DNA of 64,000 nucleotides, taken from assembly GCF_005144715.1 (NCBI RefSeq), contig NZ_SWKR01000001.1, forward strand, positions 186,001 through 250,000, given 5' to 3'. This DNA is from Sphingomonas baiyangensis. Lineage in GTDB: Bacteria; Pseudomonadota; Alphaproteobacteria; Sphingomonadales; Sphingomonadaceae. The notes beneath the pieces are model-generated. The model was given only the letters and a program-made list of their open reading frames with translations, had not been told where the DNA came from and ran no database searches. Position 1 is the stretch's first letter. Each line of letters starts with the position of its first letter. Below, in pieces: positions 1 to 8,442 of this stretch. The position numbers and the translations under genes were made by a program.

Positions 1-2
1 CG

Positions 3-389
3 AGCTACACGTTGCGCCGCGAAGGCGATGGCGTGCGCGCGCATGGCCATCTGAGGGCGGCGGCGACACAGGCCTGCATCGCCACCGGCGATCCCGTGCC
101 CGCGACGATCGAACAGGATTTCGTGCTGCGCTTCGTGCCCGAACCCGGCGAGGCGCTGCCCGACGAGGTCGAGCTCGACGCCGACGATTGCGACACGATG
201 TTCTTCACCGGCAGCGCGATCGATCTGGGCGAAGCGGCAGCCGAGACGCTGGCGCTGGCGCTCGCCCCCTTCCCGCGCAGCCCCGCCGCCGATGCCGCGC
301 TCCGCGAGGCAGGCGTGCTCGGCGAGGATCAGGCAGGCACCGGTGCCTTCGGCGCGCTGGCGGGTCTGCGCGACAAGCTGGCGCAATAG
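3..389 (+). CDS. DUF177 (YceD-like) protein, C-terminal part
   Basis: The reading frame is open to the left edge (codons from base 3) and ends at a TAG at 387-389, so only the last 128 residues are visible. The stretch with an early Cys, an acidic middle (EVELDADDCD) and the segment IDLGEAAAETLALAL followed by PFPR matches the DUF177/YceD family, whose E. coli member affects 23S rRNA accumulation and sits before rpmF. Here rpmF does not follow: the next gene is a converging TetR regulator six bases away. The family call rests on the C-terminal half only. Confidence 0.75.
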   Translation, partial: SYTLRREGDGVRAHGHLRAAATQACIATGDPVPATIEQDFVLRFVPEPGEALPDEVELDADDCDTMFFTGSAIDLGEAAAETLALALAPFPRSPAADAALREAGVLGEDQAGTGAFGALAGLRDKLAQ

Positions 390-395
390 CGCCCG

Positions 396-1058
396 CTACC
401 CGCGCGGCGCGAGCCCGTGGCGCAGGAACTCGGCGATCTCGCCGGCGATCGCCTCGGGCAACCGGTCCTCCTCCCACACGCCGAAGCGCAGGCCCAGGAA
501 CACGTTCATCCCCATGATCGCCCAGGCATGGGCCTCGCCGACGTCGCCGCGCACCTCGCCGCGATCCGCGGCGGCGCGCAGCCGCGCGTGGATGCGCTCG
601 GCAGTCGTCGCGTAATGCGCGTGGAAGCTCTCGGGGTCGACGAACTCGGCCTCGTCGATGATACGGTAGATTTCCTTGTGCGCGCGCACGAAGCCGATGA
701 AGCGCTCCAGCCCTGCGCGCTCGGCGGCGATGCCATCGGGTGCCGCGCGGATCGCGGGCGCCACATGGTCGCGCACCTGCGCCGACATGTCGCGCACCAG
801 CGCGCGGAACACCGCGTCCTTCGAATCAAAATAGGTGTAGAAGCTGCCCAGCGCCACGCCCGCGCGGCGGGTGATGCCGCTCACCGAGCCTTCATGGAAT
901 CCCTTCTCGCCGAATTCGAGCGCCGCAGCGTCGAGGATCGCGCGCAGCGTCTTGCGGCCGCGTTCGGTCCGCGGCTCCTTGCCTTCGCTGGCACTCGCGG
1001 CCGACGCCATCGTTCCGGCCTGCGGTTTCTCTGCTGCCGCCAATGCGCCCTCCCCCAT
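396..1058 (-). CDS. TetR/AcrR family transcriptional regulator
   Basis: 220 residues. A basic stretch at about residues 29-36 leads into a TetR DNA-binding domain, with the helix-turn-helix at about 57-78 ending in the family signature GSFYTYFDSKDAVF. The C-terminal half is a helical ligand-binding domain with no recognisable ligand. It is divergent from a TonB-dependent receptor, and a TGAAACC/GGTTTCA palindrome lies between them at 1068-1088, so it most likely represses the receptor and the carrier behind it, and perhaps itself. The start is uncertain: ATG 1058 has only a weak GGGAA ribosome site, and ATG 1010 would remove 16 low-complexity residues without touching the domain. Confidence 0.9.
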   Translation of the reverse strand: MGEGALAAAEKPQAGTMASAASASEGKEPRTERGRKTLRAILDAAALEFGEKGFHEGSVSGITRRAGVALGSFYTYFDSKDAVFRALVRDMSAQVRDHVAPAIRAAPDGIAAERAGLERFIGFVRAHKEIYRIIDEAEFVDPESFHAHYATTAERIHARLRAAADRGEVRGDVGEAHAWAIMGMNVFLGLRFGVWEEDRLPEAIAGEIAEFLRHGLAPRG

Positions 1059-1066
1059 TTCCCAAG

Positions 1067-1095
1067 TTGAAACCCGGTTCAGGTTTCAGTATAGC
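1067..1095 (+). promoter_or_regulatory. Sigma70-type promoter of the TonB receptor with embedded operator
   Basis: TTGAAA at 1067-1072 and TATAGC at 1090-1095 are separated by exactly 17 bases. The spacer and -35 box contain a perfect inverted repeat, TGAAACC-7 bases-GGTTTCA (1068-1088). On the opposite strand TATACT (1093-1088) could serve as -10 box for the divergent TetR gene, so the two promoters may overlap. A TetR dimer on the palindrome would block both. The promoter and palindrome are read from sequence; binding by the neighbouring TetR protein is inference. Confidence 0.7.
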
Positions 1096-1152
1096 ACCGC
1101 GCAGAACTGGACAAGCCGTGGATAACGGCATCGCATCGGGAGGGGATTTCGC

Positions 1153-3558
1153 ATGGCATCGCCATTCACGCACGCTCGCAATTTTCTGCATCTGACCGTC
1201 GCCGCCGGCGCGATCATGGCCGCGGCCCCCGCCTTCGCGCAGCAGGCCGATCCCGAGGCGCTGGCGCAGGCCGAACTCGCCGAGCCCGGCGCGCAGGGCG
1301 ATCAGGACATCGTCGTCACCGCGCGCCGCCGCGAGGAAACGCTGCTCGACGTGCCGATCGCGATCACCGCCTATTCGGGCGACGCGCTGGCGGCGCAGGG
1401 CGCCATCGACCTGTCGGACATCGGCGACACCACGCCCAACGTCACGCTCGAGCCGTCACGCGGCACCAACTCGACGCTTACCGCCTTCATCCGCGGCGTC
1501 GGCCAGCAGGATCCGGTTCCCGGCTTCGAGGCGGGCGTCGGCCTCTATATCGATGACGTCTATCTCAACCGCCCGCAGGCAGCTTTGCTCGACATCTACG
1601 ACGTCGAGCGTATCGAGGTGCTGCGCGGGCCGCAGGGCACGCTTTACGGCCGCAACACCATCGGCGGCGCGATCAAGTACGTCACGCGCCGCCTGCCCGA
1701 CGAGGTCTCGGTGCGCGCGCGTGCCACCTATGGCAGCTACGACCAGGCCGATGCCGTGCTCAGCGTCTCGGCGCCGCTCACCGACGGCATCCGCGTGGGG
1801 CTTGCCGGCGCGCGTCTCAGCCGCGGCGGCTTCGGCGACAATCTCACGCTCGGCATCGAGAACTACAACAAGGATATCTGGGCCGGGCGCGGCACCGTCG
1901 AGTTCGAGACGCCCGACAGCCGCCTGTTCGTGCGCATCTCGGGCGACTACACGCACGACAAGTCGAATGCGCGCAACGGCCACCGGCTCATCCCCGGCCT
2001 GCAATCGGGCGCGCCGGTGCTCGACGACGTGTTCGATACGCGCGCGGGCCTTGCCAATCCGGTCAACGATATCGAGGCGGGCGGCCTCGCGATGAACGTG
2101 TCGGCGCAGCTTTCCGACGCCTTCACGCTGCGCAGCATCAGCGCATGGCGCAAGGACACCAGCTTCACGCCCATCGATTTCGACGCGCTGCCCGCCGTCG
2201 ATGTCGATGTGCCCGCGGTCTATCGCAACGAGCAGATCAGCCAGGAATTCCAGCTGCTGTACGAAAGCGATCGGCTCAACGGCCTTGTCGGCTTCTATTA
2301 TCTCGATGCGCGCGCATCGACCAAGTTCGACGTGATCCTCGCCACCACCGGCCCGCTGCTGGGCCTCCCGGTGGGCGCGGGCTTCGGCCAGCAGACCGCG
2401 GGCGACGTGCGGACCGATACCTGGTCGGGCTTCGCCGACTTCACCTATGACGTCACCGACTGGCTGAGCCTCGCGGGCGGCGTACGCTATACCAGCGACA
2501 CGCGCGCGTCGGACATCTTCAAGGCCAACCGGCTGGGCGGCGCCGATCCCGAATTCGGCGGCGCGGGCGCCAATCTGGGCGCGCCGATCACCGATTTCAG
2601 CGGCGAGGCGACCTTCGAGCGCTGGACGCCGCGCGCCTCGGTGTCGATCAAGCCCAATGCCGATACGCTCGTCTATGCCTCGTGGTCGCGCGGCTTCAAG
2701 GGCGGCGGCTTCGATCCGCGCGGCAACGCCAACATCGCGCCCAATACCAACGGCGTGCCCGGCATCCAGTATGACGAGATCTACGACTTCTTCCTGTTCG
2801 AGCCCGAAGAGGTCGACAGCTACGAAGTCGGCCTCAAGGGCTCGCTGTTCGATCGCGCCTTCACCTATCAGCTGACGGGCTTCTGGGCCGATTACAGCGA
2901 CGTGCAGGTGCCCGGCTCGGTTGGCGTCGACGCCAATGGCGACGGCGTGTTCGAAGGCTTTGCCGGCGTCACCACCAACGCCGCCGCCGCGACGCTCAAG
3001 GGCATCGAGGCCGAGGTGTTCGCACGACTGGCGCGCGGCTTTGCGGGCGCGGGCTCGCAGCTGACCTTCGCGGGCACGCTCGGCTATATCGACGCGCAAT
3101 ATGACAGCTTCATCGGCCCGTCGGGCGCCGAGGTGTCGGACTTCCGCCGCATCCAGAACACGCCCGAATGGACCGCCAGCGGCACGCTCGGCGCCATCGC
3201 GCAGGTGGGTCCGGGCGAGCTCAACGCCTCGACCACGCTTTCCTACCGCAGCGAGACGACGCAGTTCGAGGTGCCCAATCCCTTCCTCGACCAGCCCGGC
3301 TTCGCGCTGTGGGATGCCAGCATCAACTACAGCTTCGGCCCCGATGCGCGCTATTCGATCGGGCTGCACGGCAAGAACCTGACCGACGAGCGCTACATCA
3401 CCTCGGGCTATCTGTTCGCGGCGGCCAATCCGACCACGGGCATTCCCATCATCAACCCGCAGGGCACCTTCACCCCCTCGCTCGGCCGCGAGGGCGTGGC
3501 GACCGCCTTCTACGGCAACCCGCGACAATTCTACGTCACCTTCGGGGTGCAGTTCTAA
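1153..3558 (+). CDS. TonB-dependent outer membrane receptor
   Basis: 801 residues. A Sec signal peptide ends near AFAQQ (about residue 30). A TonB-box-like DIVVTA follows, then a plug domain (about 60-165, with VERIEVLRGPQGTLYGRNTIGGAI) and a 22-strand barrel ending in aromatic FGVQF, as expected for outer membrane insertion. It should import a bulky ligand using TonB-ExbBD energy. The substrate is unknown; the MFS carrier just downstream suggests an organic compound or siderophore passed across the inner membrane. GGGAGGGG lies a few bases before ATG 1153. Expression is probably set by the TetR operator at 1068-1088. Confidence 0.95.
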   Translation: MASPFTHARNFLHLTVAAGAIMAAAPAFAQQADPEALAQAELAEPGAQGDQDIVVTARRREETLLDVPIAITAYSGDALAAQGAIDLSDIGDTTPNVTLEPSRGTNSTLTAFIRGVGQQDPVPGFEAGVGLYIDDVYLNRPQAALLDIYDVERIEVLRGPQGTLYGRNTIGGAIKYVTRRLPDEVSVRARATYGSYDQADAVLSVSAPLTDGIRVGLAGARLSRGGFGDNLTLGIENYNKDIWAGRGTVEFETPDSRLFVRISGDYTHDKSNARNGHRLIPGLQSGAPVLDDVFDTRAGLANPVNDIEAGGLAMNVSAQLSDAFTLRSISAWRKDTSFTPIDFDALPAVDVDVPAVYRNEQISQEFQLLYESDRLNGLVGFYYLDARASTKFDVILATTGPLLGLPVGAGFGQQTAGDVRTDTWSGFADFTYDVTDWLSLAGGVRYTSDTRASDIFKANRLGGADPEFGGAGANLGAPITDFSGEATFERWTPRASVSIKPNADTLVYASWSRGFKGGGFDPRGNANIAPNTNGVPGIQYDEIYDFFLFEPEEVDSYEVGLKGSLFDRAFTYQLTGFWADYSDVQVPGSVGVDANGDGVFEGFAGVTTNAAAATLKGIEAEVFARLARGFAGAGSQLTFAGTLGYIDAQYDSFIGPSGAEVSDFRRIQNTPEWTASGTLGAIAQVGPGELNASTTLSYRSETTQFEVPNPFLDQPGFALWDASINYSFGPDARYSIGLHGKNLTDERYITSGYLFAAANPTTGIPIINPQGTFTPSLGREGVATAFYGNPRQFYVTFGVQF

Positions 3559-3566
3559 AGGGGGGC

Positions 3567-3592
3567 GGGCGGGCGCCGCAGGGTGCCCGCCC
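3567..3592 (+). terminator. Hairpin between TonB receptor and MFS gene
   Basis: Perfect 8-base stem GGGCGGGC/GCCCGCCC with a 10-base loop, nine bases after the receptor stop. There is no T-run, so it may weaken transcription into the carrier gene or protect the receptor message rather than end it. Confidence 0.5.
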
Positions 3593-3652
3593 TTGCCGTT
3601 GCTACAGGCGCGCCTTAGGCATCGGGCACAAGGACAGGACGAGGGGCGCGTG

Positions 3653-4939
3653 ATGAGACAGGCCGCAAGCATGACGGCGCCGCCCACGCCGGCCTATCGC
3701 GCGACGGTGCTGGCGATGCTGCTCATCGTCTACACCTTCAACTTCCTCGACCGGCAGATCCTCGGCATCCTCGTCCAGCCGATCAAGGCCGATCTCGGCC
3801 TCACTGACACGCAGCTGGGCGCGCTCGGCGGCATCGCCTTCGCGATGCTCTATTCGACGCTGGCGGTGCCGCTGGCGATCGTCGCCGATCGGACGAGCCG
3901 CAGCTGGGTCATCACCATCTCGCTTGCCATCTGGTCGGGCTTCACCGCGCTGTGCGGGGTGGCGACCAGCTTCTGGCAGCTCTTCGCCTTCCGGCTGGGC
4001 GTGGGGGTGGGCGAAGCCGGTGGCGTCGCGCCCTCCTATGCGATGATCGCCGACTATTTCCCACCCGAGCGGCGCGCGCGTGCGCTCGCCATCTATTCGC
4101 TCGGCATCCCCATCGGGCTTGCCGGCGGGTCGATCCTCGGCGGCTTCATCGCCGCCACGGTCGACTGGCGCACCGCCTTCATCGTCGTGGGCGTCGCGGG
4201 CGTCGCGATCGCGCCCGTCTTCCGGCTGATCGTGCGCGAGCCGCCGCGTGGCATGAGCGACGCGATCGACGTGACCGCAGCCGCCGAGCGCCCTGCCGCG
4301 GGCACGGTGTTCCGCATGCTTGCCGCCAAACCCAGCTTCTGGCTGATGGGGTTCGCGGCCGGGTTCAGCTCGATGTGCGGCTATGGCCTCGCCTTCTGGG
4401 TGCCGTCGGTACTCATCCGCAGCTTCGGCTTCGAGCTGTTCGACGCCGCGCTCTACATGGGCTCGATCCTGCTGGTGGGCGGCTGCGCGGGCGTGTTCGC
4501 CGGCGGCGTGCTCGCCGACCGGCTGGGCCAAGCCGACAAGGGCGCCTATGCCAAACTGCCCGCGATCGCCTGGCTCGTCACGGTGCCGTTGTTCGCCGCC
4601 GGGCTGCTCTCGCCCTCGCCCGTCGTAGCGTGGTTCCTGTTCCTCATTCCCAACGGGCTCAACATCCTGTGGCTCGCGCCCGTCAACACCGCGATCCAGG
4701 GACTGGTGCCGCCGCAGATGCGCGCAACCGCCAGCGCCTGCTTCCTGCTCATCAACAACCTCATCGGCCTGGGGCTCGGCTCATGGGTGATGGGCGCGAT
4801 GTCCGACGGCATGACCGCGGCCTATGGCGACGAGGCGCTGCGCTACGCCACCGTCGCGGCGCTGTCCTTCTATATCGTCGCGGCGGCGCTCATGCTGCTG
4901 GCGGTGCGCCACCTGCGCCGCGACTGGCACCGCGCCTGA
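3653..4939 (+). CDS. MFS transporter, Spinster-like
   Basis: 428 residues with about 12 membrane segments. The first helix carries NFLDRQILGILVQPIKADL, the typical opening of Spinster-type carriers common in sphingomonads. The loop after helix 2 has VADRTSRS, and GVGVGEAGGVAPSY marks helix 4-5. ATG 3653 is preferred over an upstream frame extension because a GACGAGGGG ribosome site precedes it. It follows the TonB receptor in the same direction with a 94-base gap containing a hairpin, so the pair is probably one TetR-controlled unit. Direction of transport and substrate cannot be read from sequence. Confidence 0.9.
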   Translation: MRQAASMTAPPTPAYRATVLAMLLIVYTFNFLDRQILGILVQPIKADLGLTDTQLGALGGIAFAMLYSTLAVPLAIVADRTSRSWVITISLAIWSGFTALCGVATSFWQLFAFRLGVGVGEAGGVAPSYAMIADYFPPERRARALAIYSLGIPIGLAGGSILGGFIAATVDWRTAFIVVGVAGVAIAPVFRLIVREPPRGMSDAIDVTAAAERPAAGTVFRMLAAKPSFWLMGFAAGFSSMCGYGLAFWVPSVLIRSFGFELFDAALYMGSILLVGGCAGVFAGGVLADRLGQADKGAYAKLPAIAWLVTVPLFAAGLLSPSPVVAWFLFLIPNGLNILWLAPVNTAIQGLVPPQMRATASACFLLINNLIGLGLGSWVMGAMSDGMTAAYGDEALRYATVAALSFYIVAAALMLLAVRHLRRDWHRA

Positions 4940-4965
4940 TCGACGAATGGCGGAAGCGGCCAGCG

Positions 4966-5019
4966 CCGCCCCCCTCCACCCCGGCCTTCGGCCGCGGTCC
5001 CCCTTCCCGTTCCGGAGAG
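4966..5019 (-). repeat. REP-like element, copy A
   Basis: On the minus strand this reads GGGAAGGGGGACCGC, then a short GGCC stem with a GAAG-type loop, then GGGGTGGAGGGGG. The same outer blocks (GGGGAGAGGGACCGC and GGTGGAGGGG) frame a different stem at 27552-27591. It fills the 84-base gap between the convergent MFS and CNNM genes. Confidence 0.55.
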
Positions 5020-5023
5020 GTGC

Positions 5024-6328
5024 TCAGCCGACCTCGGCGACCAGCAGCTTGTCGATCTTGCGGCCGTCCATGTCGACAACCTCGAAACGCCAGCCCTGCT
5101 CGGTGAAATCGTCGCCCTCGTCGGGCAGCCGCCGGAGCGCCGCAAGCACGAACCCCGCCACCGTCGCATAGTCGCGGTCCTCGGGCAGCTCGATGCCCAG
5201 CCGCTCGGCCAGCGCATCGGCGGCCATTGCGCCCGAGACCAGCAGCGATCCGTCCTCGCGCTCGATCACCGCCTTCTCGTCGCCGGCATCGAGGTCGGAG
5301 CGCAGCTCGCCCGCGATCGCCGCCAGCAGGTTGGCGGGCGTCACGATGCCTTCGAAATGGCCATATTCGTCGTGCACGAAGCCCATCGGCACGTCGGCGC
5401 GGCGCAGCATCGCCAGCGCGTCCATCGCATCGACCTGATCGGGCAGCACCGGCGCGGCACGTGCCAGCGCGCGCAGATCGACCGTGGTGCCCGCGATCAG
5501 CGCCGTCACCACGTCGCGCGCCTGCACCACGCCGATCACGCTGTCGACCGATCCCTCGCCCACCGGCAGGCGCGTGTGCTCGGTATCGCGCAGCCGCTCG
5601 CAGATGGTGTCGTGGTCGAGCGTCGCGTCGATCCACTCGACCTCGGTGCGCGGCGTCATGATCTCGCGCACCGGCCGGTCCGCGAGGCGCACCACGCCCG
5701 AGATGATCGAGCGCTCATGCTCCTCGATCACCCCCGATCGCGTCGCCTCGGCAGCGATCAGGTGCAGTTCCTCGGCAGTCACTCTGTTCTCGGCCTCGCG
5801 GCTGAGGCCTAGCAGCCGGAACACCAGCCCGGTGGTCGAATCGAGCAGCCACACGAACGGCGCACCCACCGATGCAAGCCCGCGCATCGGGATCGCGATC
5901 ACCGAGGCGATCAGCTCGGGCGAGCGCAGCGCGAACTGCTTGGGCACCAGCTCGCCGATGACGAGCGAGAGAAAGGTGGTGGCGCCGATGACGAGCACGA
6001 AGCCAAGCGTCTCGGCCAGCTCGGCCTCGACGCCCAGCCGCGCGATCCGCGCCGCGGTCGGCCCGCCAAGGCTCGCGCCCGAATAGGCGCCGGCGACGAT
6101 GCCCACCAGCGTGATGCCGATCTGCACCGTCGAGAGGAACTTGCCCGGATTGTCCGACAGCTTGAGCGCCGCCGCCGCGCCCAGGTTGCGCCCGCGCGCC
6201 ATCGCCTCCAGCCGCGCACGGCGCGCCGAGACCAGCGCCAGCTCGCTCATCGCGAACACGCCGTTGAGCGCCACCAAAGCGAGGATGATGACGCAGTCGA
6301 TCCAGGGAAAAGGGGGAAGCGGGTCCAT
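5024..6328 (-). CDS. CNNM/TlyC-type membrane protein with CBS pair and CorC_HlyC domain
   Basis: 434 residues. The N-terminal DUF21 membrane domain (about 8-185, four hydrophobic segments, with GELVPKQFALRSPE) is followed by two CBS motifs (REIMTPRTEVEWID and a second near VLPDQVDAMDALAMLRR, with HDEYGHFEGIVT) and a C-terminal CorC_HlyC domain (about 345-434). Family members are linked to magnesium or cobalt homeostasis and to membrane damage phenotypes; the older hemolysin label rests on one member. It is monocistronic here, divergent from the OmpA-type gene. Confidence 0.92.
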   Translation of the reverse strand: MDPLPPFPWIDCVIILALVALNGVFAMSELALVSARRARLEAMARGRNLGAAAALKLSDNPGKFLSTVQIGITLVGIVAGAYSGASLGGPTAARIARLGVEAELAETLGFVLVIGATTFLSLVIGELVPKQFALRSPELIASVIAIPMRGLASVGAPFVWLLDSTTGLVFRLLGLSREAENRVTAEELHLIAAEATRSGVIEEHERSIISGVVRLADRPVREIMTPRTEVEWIDATLDHDTICERLRDTEHTRLPVGEGSVDSVIGVVQARDVVTALIAGTTVDLRALARAAPVLPDQVDAMDALAMLRRADVPMGFVHDEYGHFEGIVTPANLLAAIAGELRSDLDAGDEKAVIEREDGSLLVSGAMAADALAERLGIELPEDRDYATVAGFVLAALRRLPDEGDDFTEQGWRFEVVDMDGRKIDKLLVAEVG

Positions 6329-6471
6329 CGGCGGGCAGCCCGGTCCTTACGGCAAAGCCGCGACCACGCACAAGCGCCAATGGCCAGCGCGTTCAGCTAC
6401 CGTCGCGGAACAAGCGCCCCGGCCGGTTGTTACGCGGCCAGACTTAAACGGGGATCAGAAAGGTTCACGAC

Positions 6472-7152
6472 ATGCAGATGAAGTCCAAACTGCTCGCGAT
6501 GGCCGCGATCGGCTCGCTCAGCGTCACCGCCGCCTGCGTCACCGATCCGGTGACGGGCGAGCGCCGCATCTCCAAGGCGGCGATCGGCGGCATCGGCGGC
6601 GCGGTAGGCGGCTATCTGCTCGGCGATCTCGTCGGCGGCCGCCGCGACCGTACCGAGAAGATTCTCGGCGCCGGCATCGGCGGCCTCGCGGGTGCCGGCA
6701 TCGGCGCCTATATGGATCGCCAGGAGCGCGAGCTGCGCGAGCGCACCGCGGGCACCGACGTCGAGGTGATCCGTCAGGGCGACGACCTCATCCTCAACAT
6801 GCCCTCGGGCATCACCTTCGCCTACGACAGTGCGACCATCCAGCCGCAATATCAGGGCACGCTCGATCGCGTCGCCGACGTGCTGGCGCGCTACGAGCAG
6901 ACCTATGTCGATGTGTACGGCCACACCGATTCGACCGGCTCGGACCAATATAACCAGGGCCTGTCCGAGCGCCGCGCCGCGTCGGTCGCGCAGTATCTCA
7001 GCACGCGCGGCGTCGCGCAGGCGCGCATGGCGACGCGCGGCTTCGGCGAGACGCAGCCCATCGCGTCGAACGAGACCGAGGACGGCCGCGCCCAGAACCG
7101 CCGCGTCGAGATCAAGCTCGTGCCCGTCACGCAGGGCGACACGGGGTATTGA
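6472..7152 (+). CDS. OmpA family lipoprotein with glycine zipper
   Basis: 226 residues. A short signal sequence ends in SVTAAC, a slightly atypical lipobox that would leave lipidated Cys at about residue 22. Residues 35-82 are a double glycine-zipper ([18 protein letters not shown] and [16 protein letters not shown]). The C-terminal OmpA domain (about 100-220) carries the peptidoglycan-binding signature YGHTDSTG and [13 protein letters not shown]. This YiaD-like arrangement suggests an outer membrane protein anchored to the cell wall. ATG 6478 is an alternative start two codons in. A strong hairpin follows the stop. Confidence 0.92.
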   Translation: MQMKSKLLAMAAIGSLSVTAACVTDPVTGERRISKAAIGGIGGAVGGYLLGDLVGGRRDRTEKILGAGIGGLAGAGIGAYMDRQERELRERTAGTDVEVIRQGDDLILNMPSGITFAYDSATIQPQYQGTLDRVADVLARYEQTYVDVYGHTDSTGSDQYNQGLSERRAASVAQYLSTRGVAQARMATRGFGETQPIASNETEDGRAQNRRVEIKLVPVTQGDTGY

Positions 7153-7158
7153 GGAAAC

Positions 7159-7194
7159 AGGACCGCGGCCGGTCTGCCGATCGGCCGCGGTCCT
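7159..7194 (+). terminator. Terminator-like hairpin after OmpA-type gene
   Basis: Thirteen-base perfect stem, AGGACCGCGGCCG paired with its complement around a 10-base loop, seven bases after the OmpA-type stop. No T-run follows. It lies between convergent genes and could act in both directions. Confidence 0.6.
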
Positions 7195-7229
7195 ATCTCG
7201 CGTCAGCAAGGTGGCGGGTACGCCCCCCC

Positions 7230-7661
7230 CTACCTCCGTCGTTCCGCAAAAAACTCGCGCAGCAGCGCACCCGCCTCGCTCTCGCCGATGCCGCCATATA
7301 GTTCGGGCCGATGGTGACAGGTCGGCTGGCCGAAGAAGCGCGGGCCGTGCTCGACCGCGCCGCCCTTGTGATCGGCCGCTCCCCAATATAACCGCGCAAT
7401 GCGGGCATGGGCGATCGCGCCGGCGCACATCGCGCAGGGCTCGAGCGTCACCCAAAGGTCGCAATCCTCGAGCCGGTCGCGGCCCAGCACCTGTGCCGCG
7501 CGACGGATCGCGACGATCTCGGCATGGGCAGTGGGGTCGCAGGTGCCACGCGGCGCGTTGGCGCCCGTGGCGACGATTTCGCCGCGCCGCACCACCACCG
7601 CGCCCACCGGCACTTCGCTCGCGCTGCCCGCCGCGCGCGCGGCTTCGAGCGCGGCACGCAT
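7230..7661 (-). CDS. tadA: tRNA-specific adenosine deaminase TadA
   Basis: 143 residues. TadA converts A34 of tRNA-Arg(ACG) to inosine. The deaminase zinc site is complete: HAE at 46-48 (His ligand and catalytic Glu) and PCAMC at 75-79. The [15 protein letters not shown] tail is typical of TadA rather than cytidine deaminases. ATG 7661 is the first usual start after the upstream gene ends at 7685; the family often has a few more N-terminal residues, so a CTG a few codons upstream is possible. It is likely cotranscribed with the 77-residue membrane protein 23 bases upstream. Confidence 0.92.
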   Translation of the reverse strand: MRAALEAARAAGSASEVPVGAVVVRRGEIVATGANAPRGTCDPTAHAEIVAIRRAAQVLGRDRLEDCDLWVTLEPCAMCAGAIAHARIARLYWGAADHKGGAVEHGPRFFGQPTCHHRPELYGGIGESEAGALLREFFAERRR

Positions 7662-7684
7662 CGGTGCCGGCAGCCAGCCCGCGC

Positions 7685-7918
7685 TTATCGCGCGCCCTCC
7701 GCCTTCTCGACCTCGAGCGTCGGCACCTCGACGGTGCGGTTCACCGTCTGCACGTCGATCCGGCCGACATCGGCCTTGAACTCGGGCGCCTGCCCGCCTT
7801 CGACGCGGATCGTCGGCAGCTGCGCCGACTGCGTCTGGTCGAGGCTCACCATGCCCAGCGACATGAGGATGACGAGCACGAGCGCGGCAAGGCCGAGCAA
7901 TACGAGGATGGCGCGCAT
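7685..7918 (-). CDS. Small single-pass membrane protein, unknown function
   Basis: 77 residues. One N-terminal membrane segment (about 3-25, [21 protein letters not shown]) is followed by a polar tail with the phrase [33 protein letters not shown] before ATG 7918 is a good ribosome site. It precedes tadA in the same direction and is divergent from rpmB. I do not recognise a named family; the tail would face the periplasm if the short N-terminus stays inside. Confidence 0.75.
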   Translation of the reverse strand: MRAILVLLGLAALVLVILMSLGMVSLDQTQSAQLPTIRVEGGQAPEFKADVGRIDVQTVNRTVEVPTLEVEKAEGAR

Positions 7919-8000
7919 GATTTCCCTCTTGAACCGATCGAAACGTCGCCGCAACAACGCAGCGTGCGGCGCGCCGGTTGCACCGACCGGGCGGAATCGG

Positions 8001-8029
8001 TTGACCGCGGCGGCGGCACAAGGTATCGG
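8001..8029 (+). promoter_or_regulatory. Sigma70-type promoter of rpmB
   Basis: TTGACC (8001-8006) and TATCGG (8024-8029) with a 17-base spacer, 39 bases before the rpmB start. Confidence 0.5.
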
Positions 8030-8068
8030 CGCGCTCTTTCCGGGCAACCCGAAACTCAGGATCATATC

Positions 8069-8362
8069 ATGTCGCGCATTTGCGAGCTGACCGGCAAGGG
8101 CCGGCAGGTGGGCCACAACGTTTCCCACGCCAACAACAAGACCAAGCGCACCTTCCTGCCCAATCTGCAGAATGTGACGCTGATGTCCGATTCGCTCGAA
8201 AAGAGCGTCAAGCTTCGCGTGTCGACGCATGGCCTGCGTTCGGTCGAGCATGTCGGCGGGCTCGACAACTGGCTGGTGAAGACGAGCGACGACGATCTGT
8301 CGCTGCGCGCACGCCGCCTCAAGCGCGAAGTCGCCAAGAAGCTCGCGACCGCCGCTGCCTGA
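8069..8362 (+). CDS. rpmB: 50S ribosomal protein L28
   Basis: 97 residues starting [27 protein letters not shown], the standard L28 opening, and ending in the Lys/Arg-rich helix with [10 protein letters not shown]. The single N-terminal Cys is not part of a zinc pair. The gene stands alone with its own promoter (8001-8029) and a hairpin terminator (8406-8437); rpmG does not follow. Confidence 0.97.
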   Translation: MSRICELTGKGRQVGHNVSHANNKTKRTFLPNLQNVTLMSDSLEKSVKLRVSTHGLRSVEHVGGLDNWLVKTSDDDLSLRARRLKREVAKKLATAAA

Positions 8363-8405
8363 TCCGCGCGGCGCCGGCTGGTGCTGCTGTGTGATCGACG
8401 TGAAT

Positions 8406-8437
8406 GGCCTGCACGCCCCTGGCGTCGCGGGCCTTTT
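8406..8437 (+). terminator. Rho-independent terminator of rpmB
   Basis: GGCC and CGCC blocks pair with GGCG and GGCC around a CCT loop, followed directly by TTTT at 8434-8437. The stem has mismatches but the T-run and position fit a terminator, 44 bases after rpmB. Confidence 0.6.
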
Positions 8438-8442
8438 GCGTA

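Noticed and set aside
1456-3687. 743-residue open frame on the minus strand across the TonB receptor gene
   Set aside because: It is a GC-rich shadow frame; the plus-strand product is a complete receptor with signal peptide, plug and barrel, and the minus product has no domain.
6830-8362. 510-residue frame including rpmB
   Set aside because: Only the last 97 residues are L28, preceded by its own promoter and ATG; the rest is shadow of the OmpA-type, tadA and membrane protein genes.
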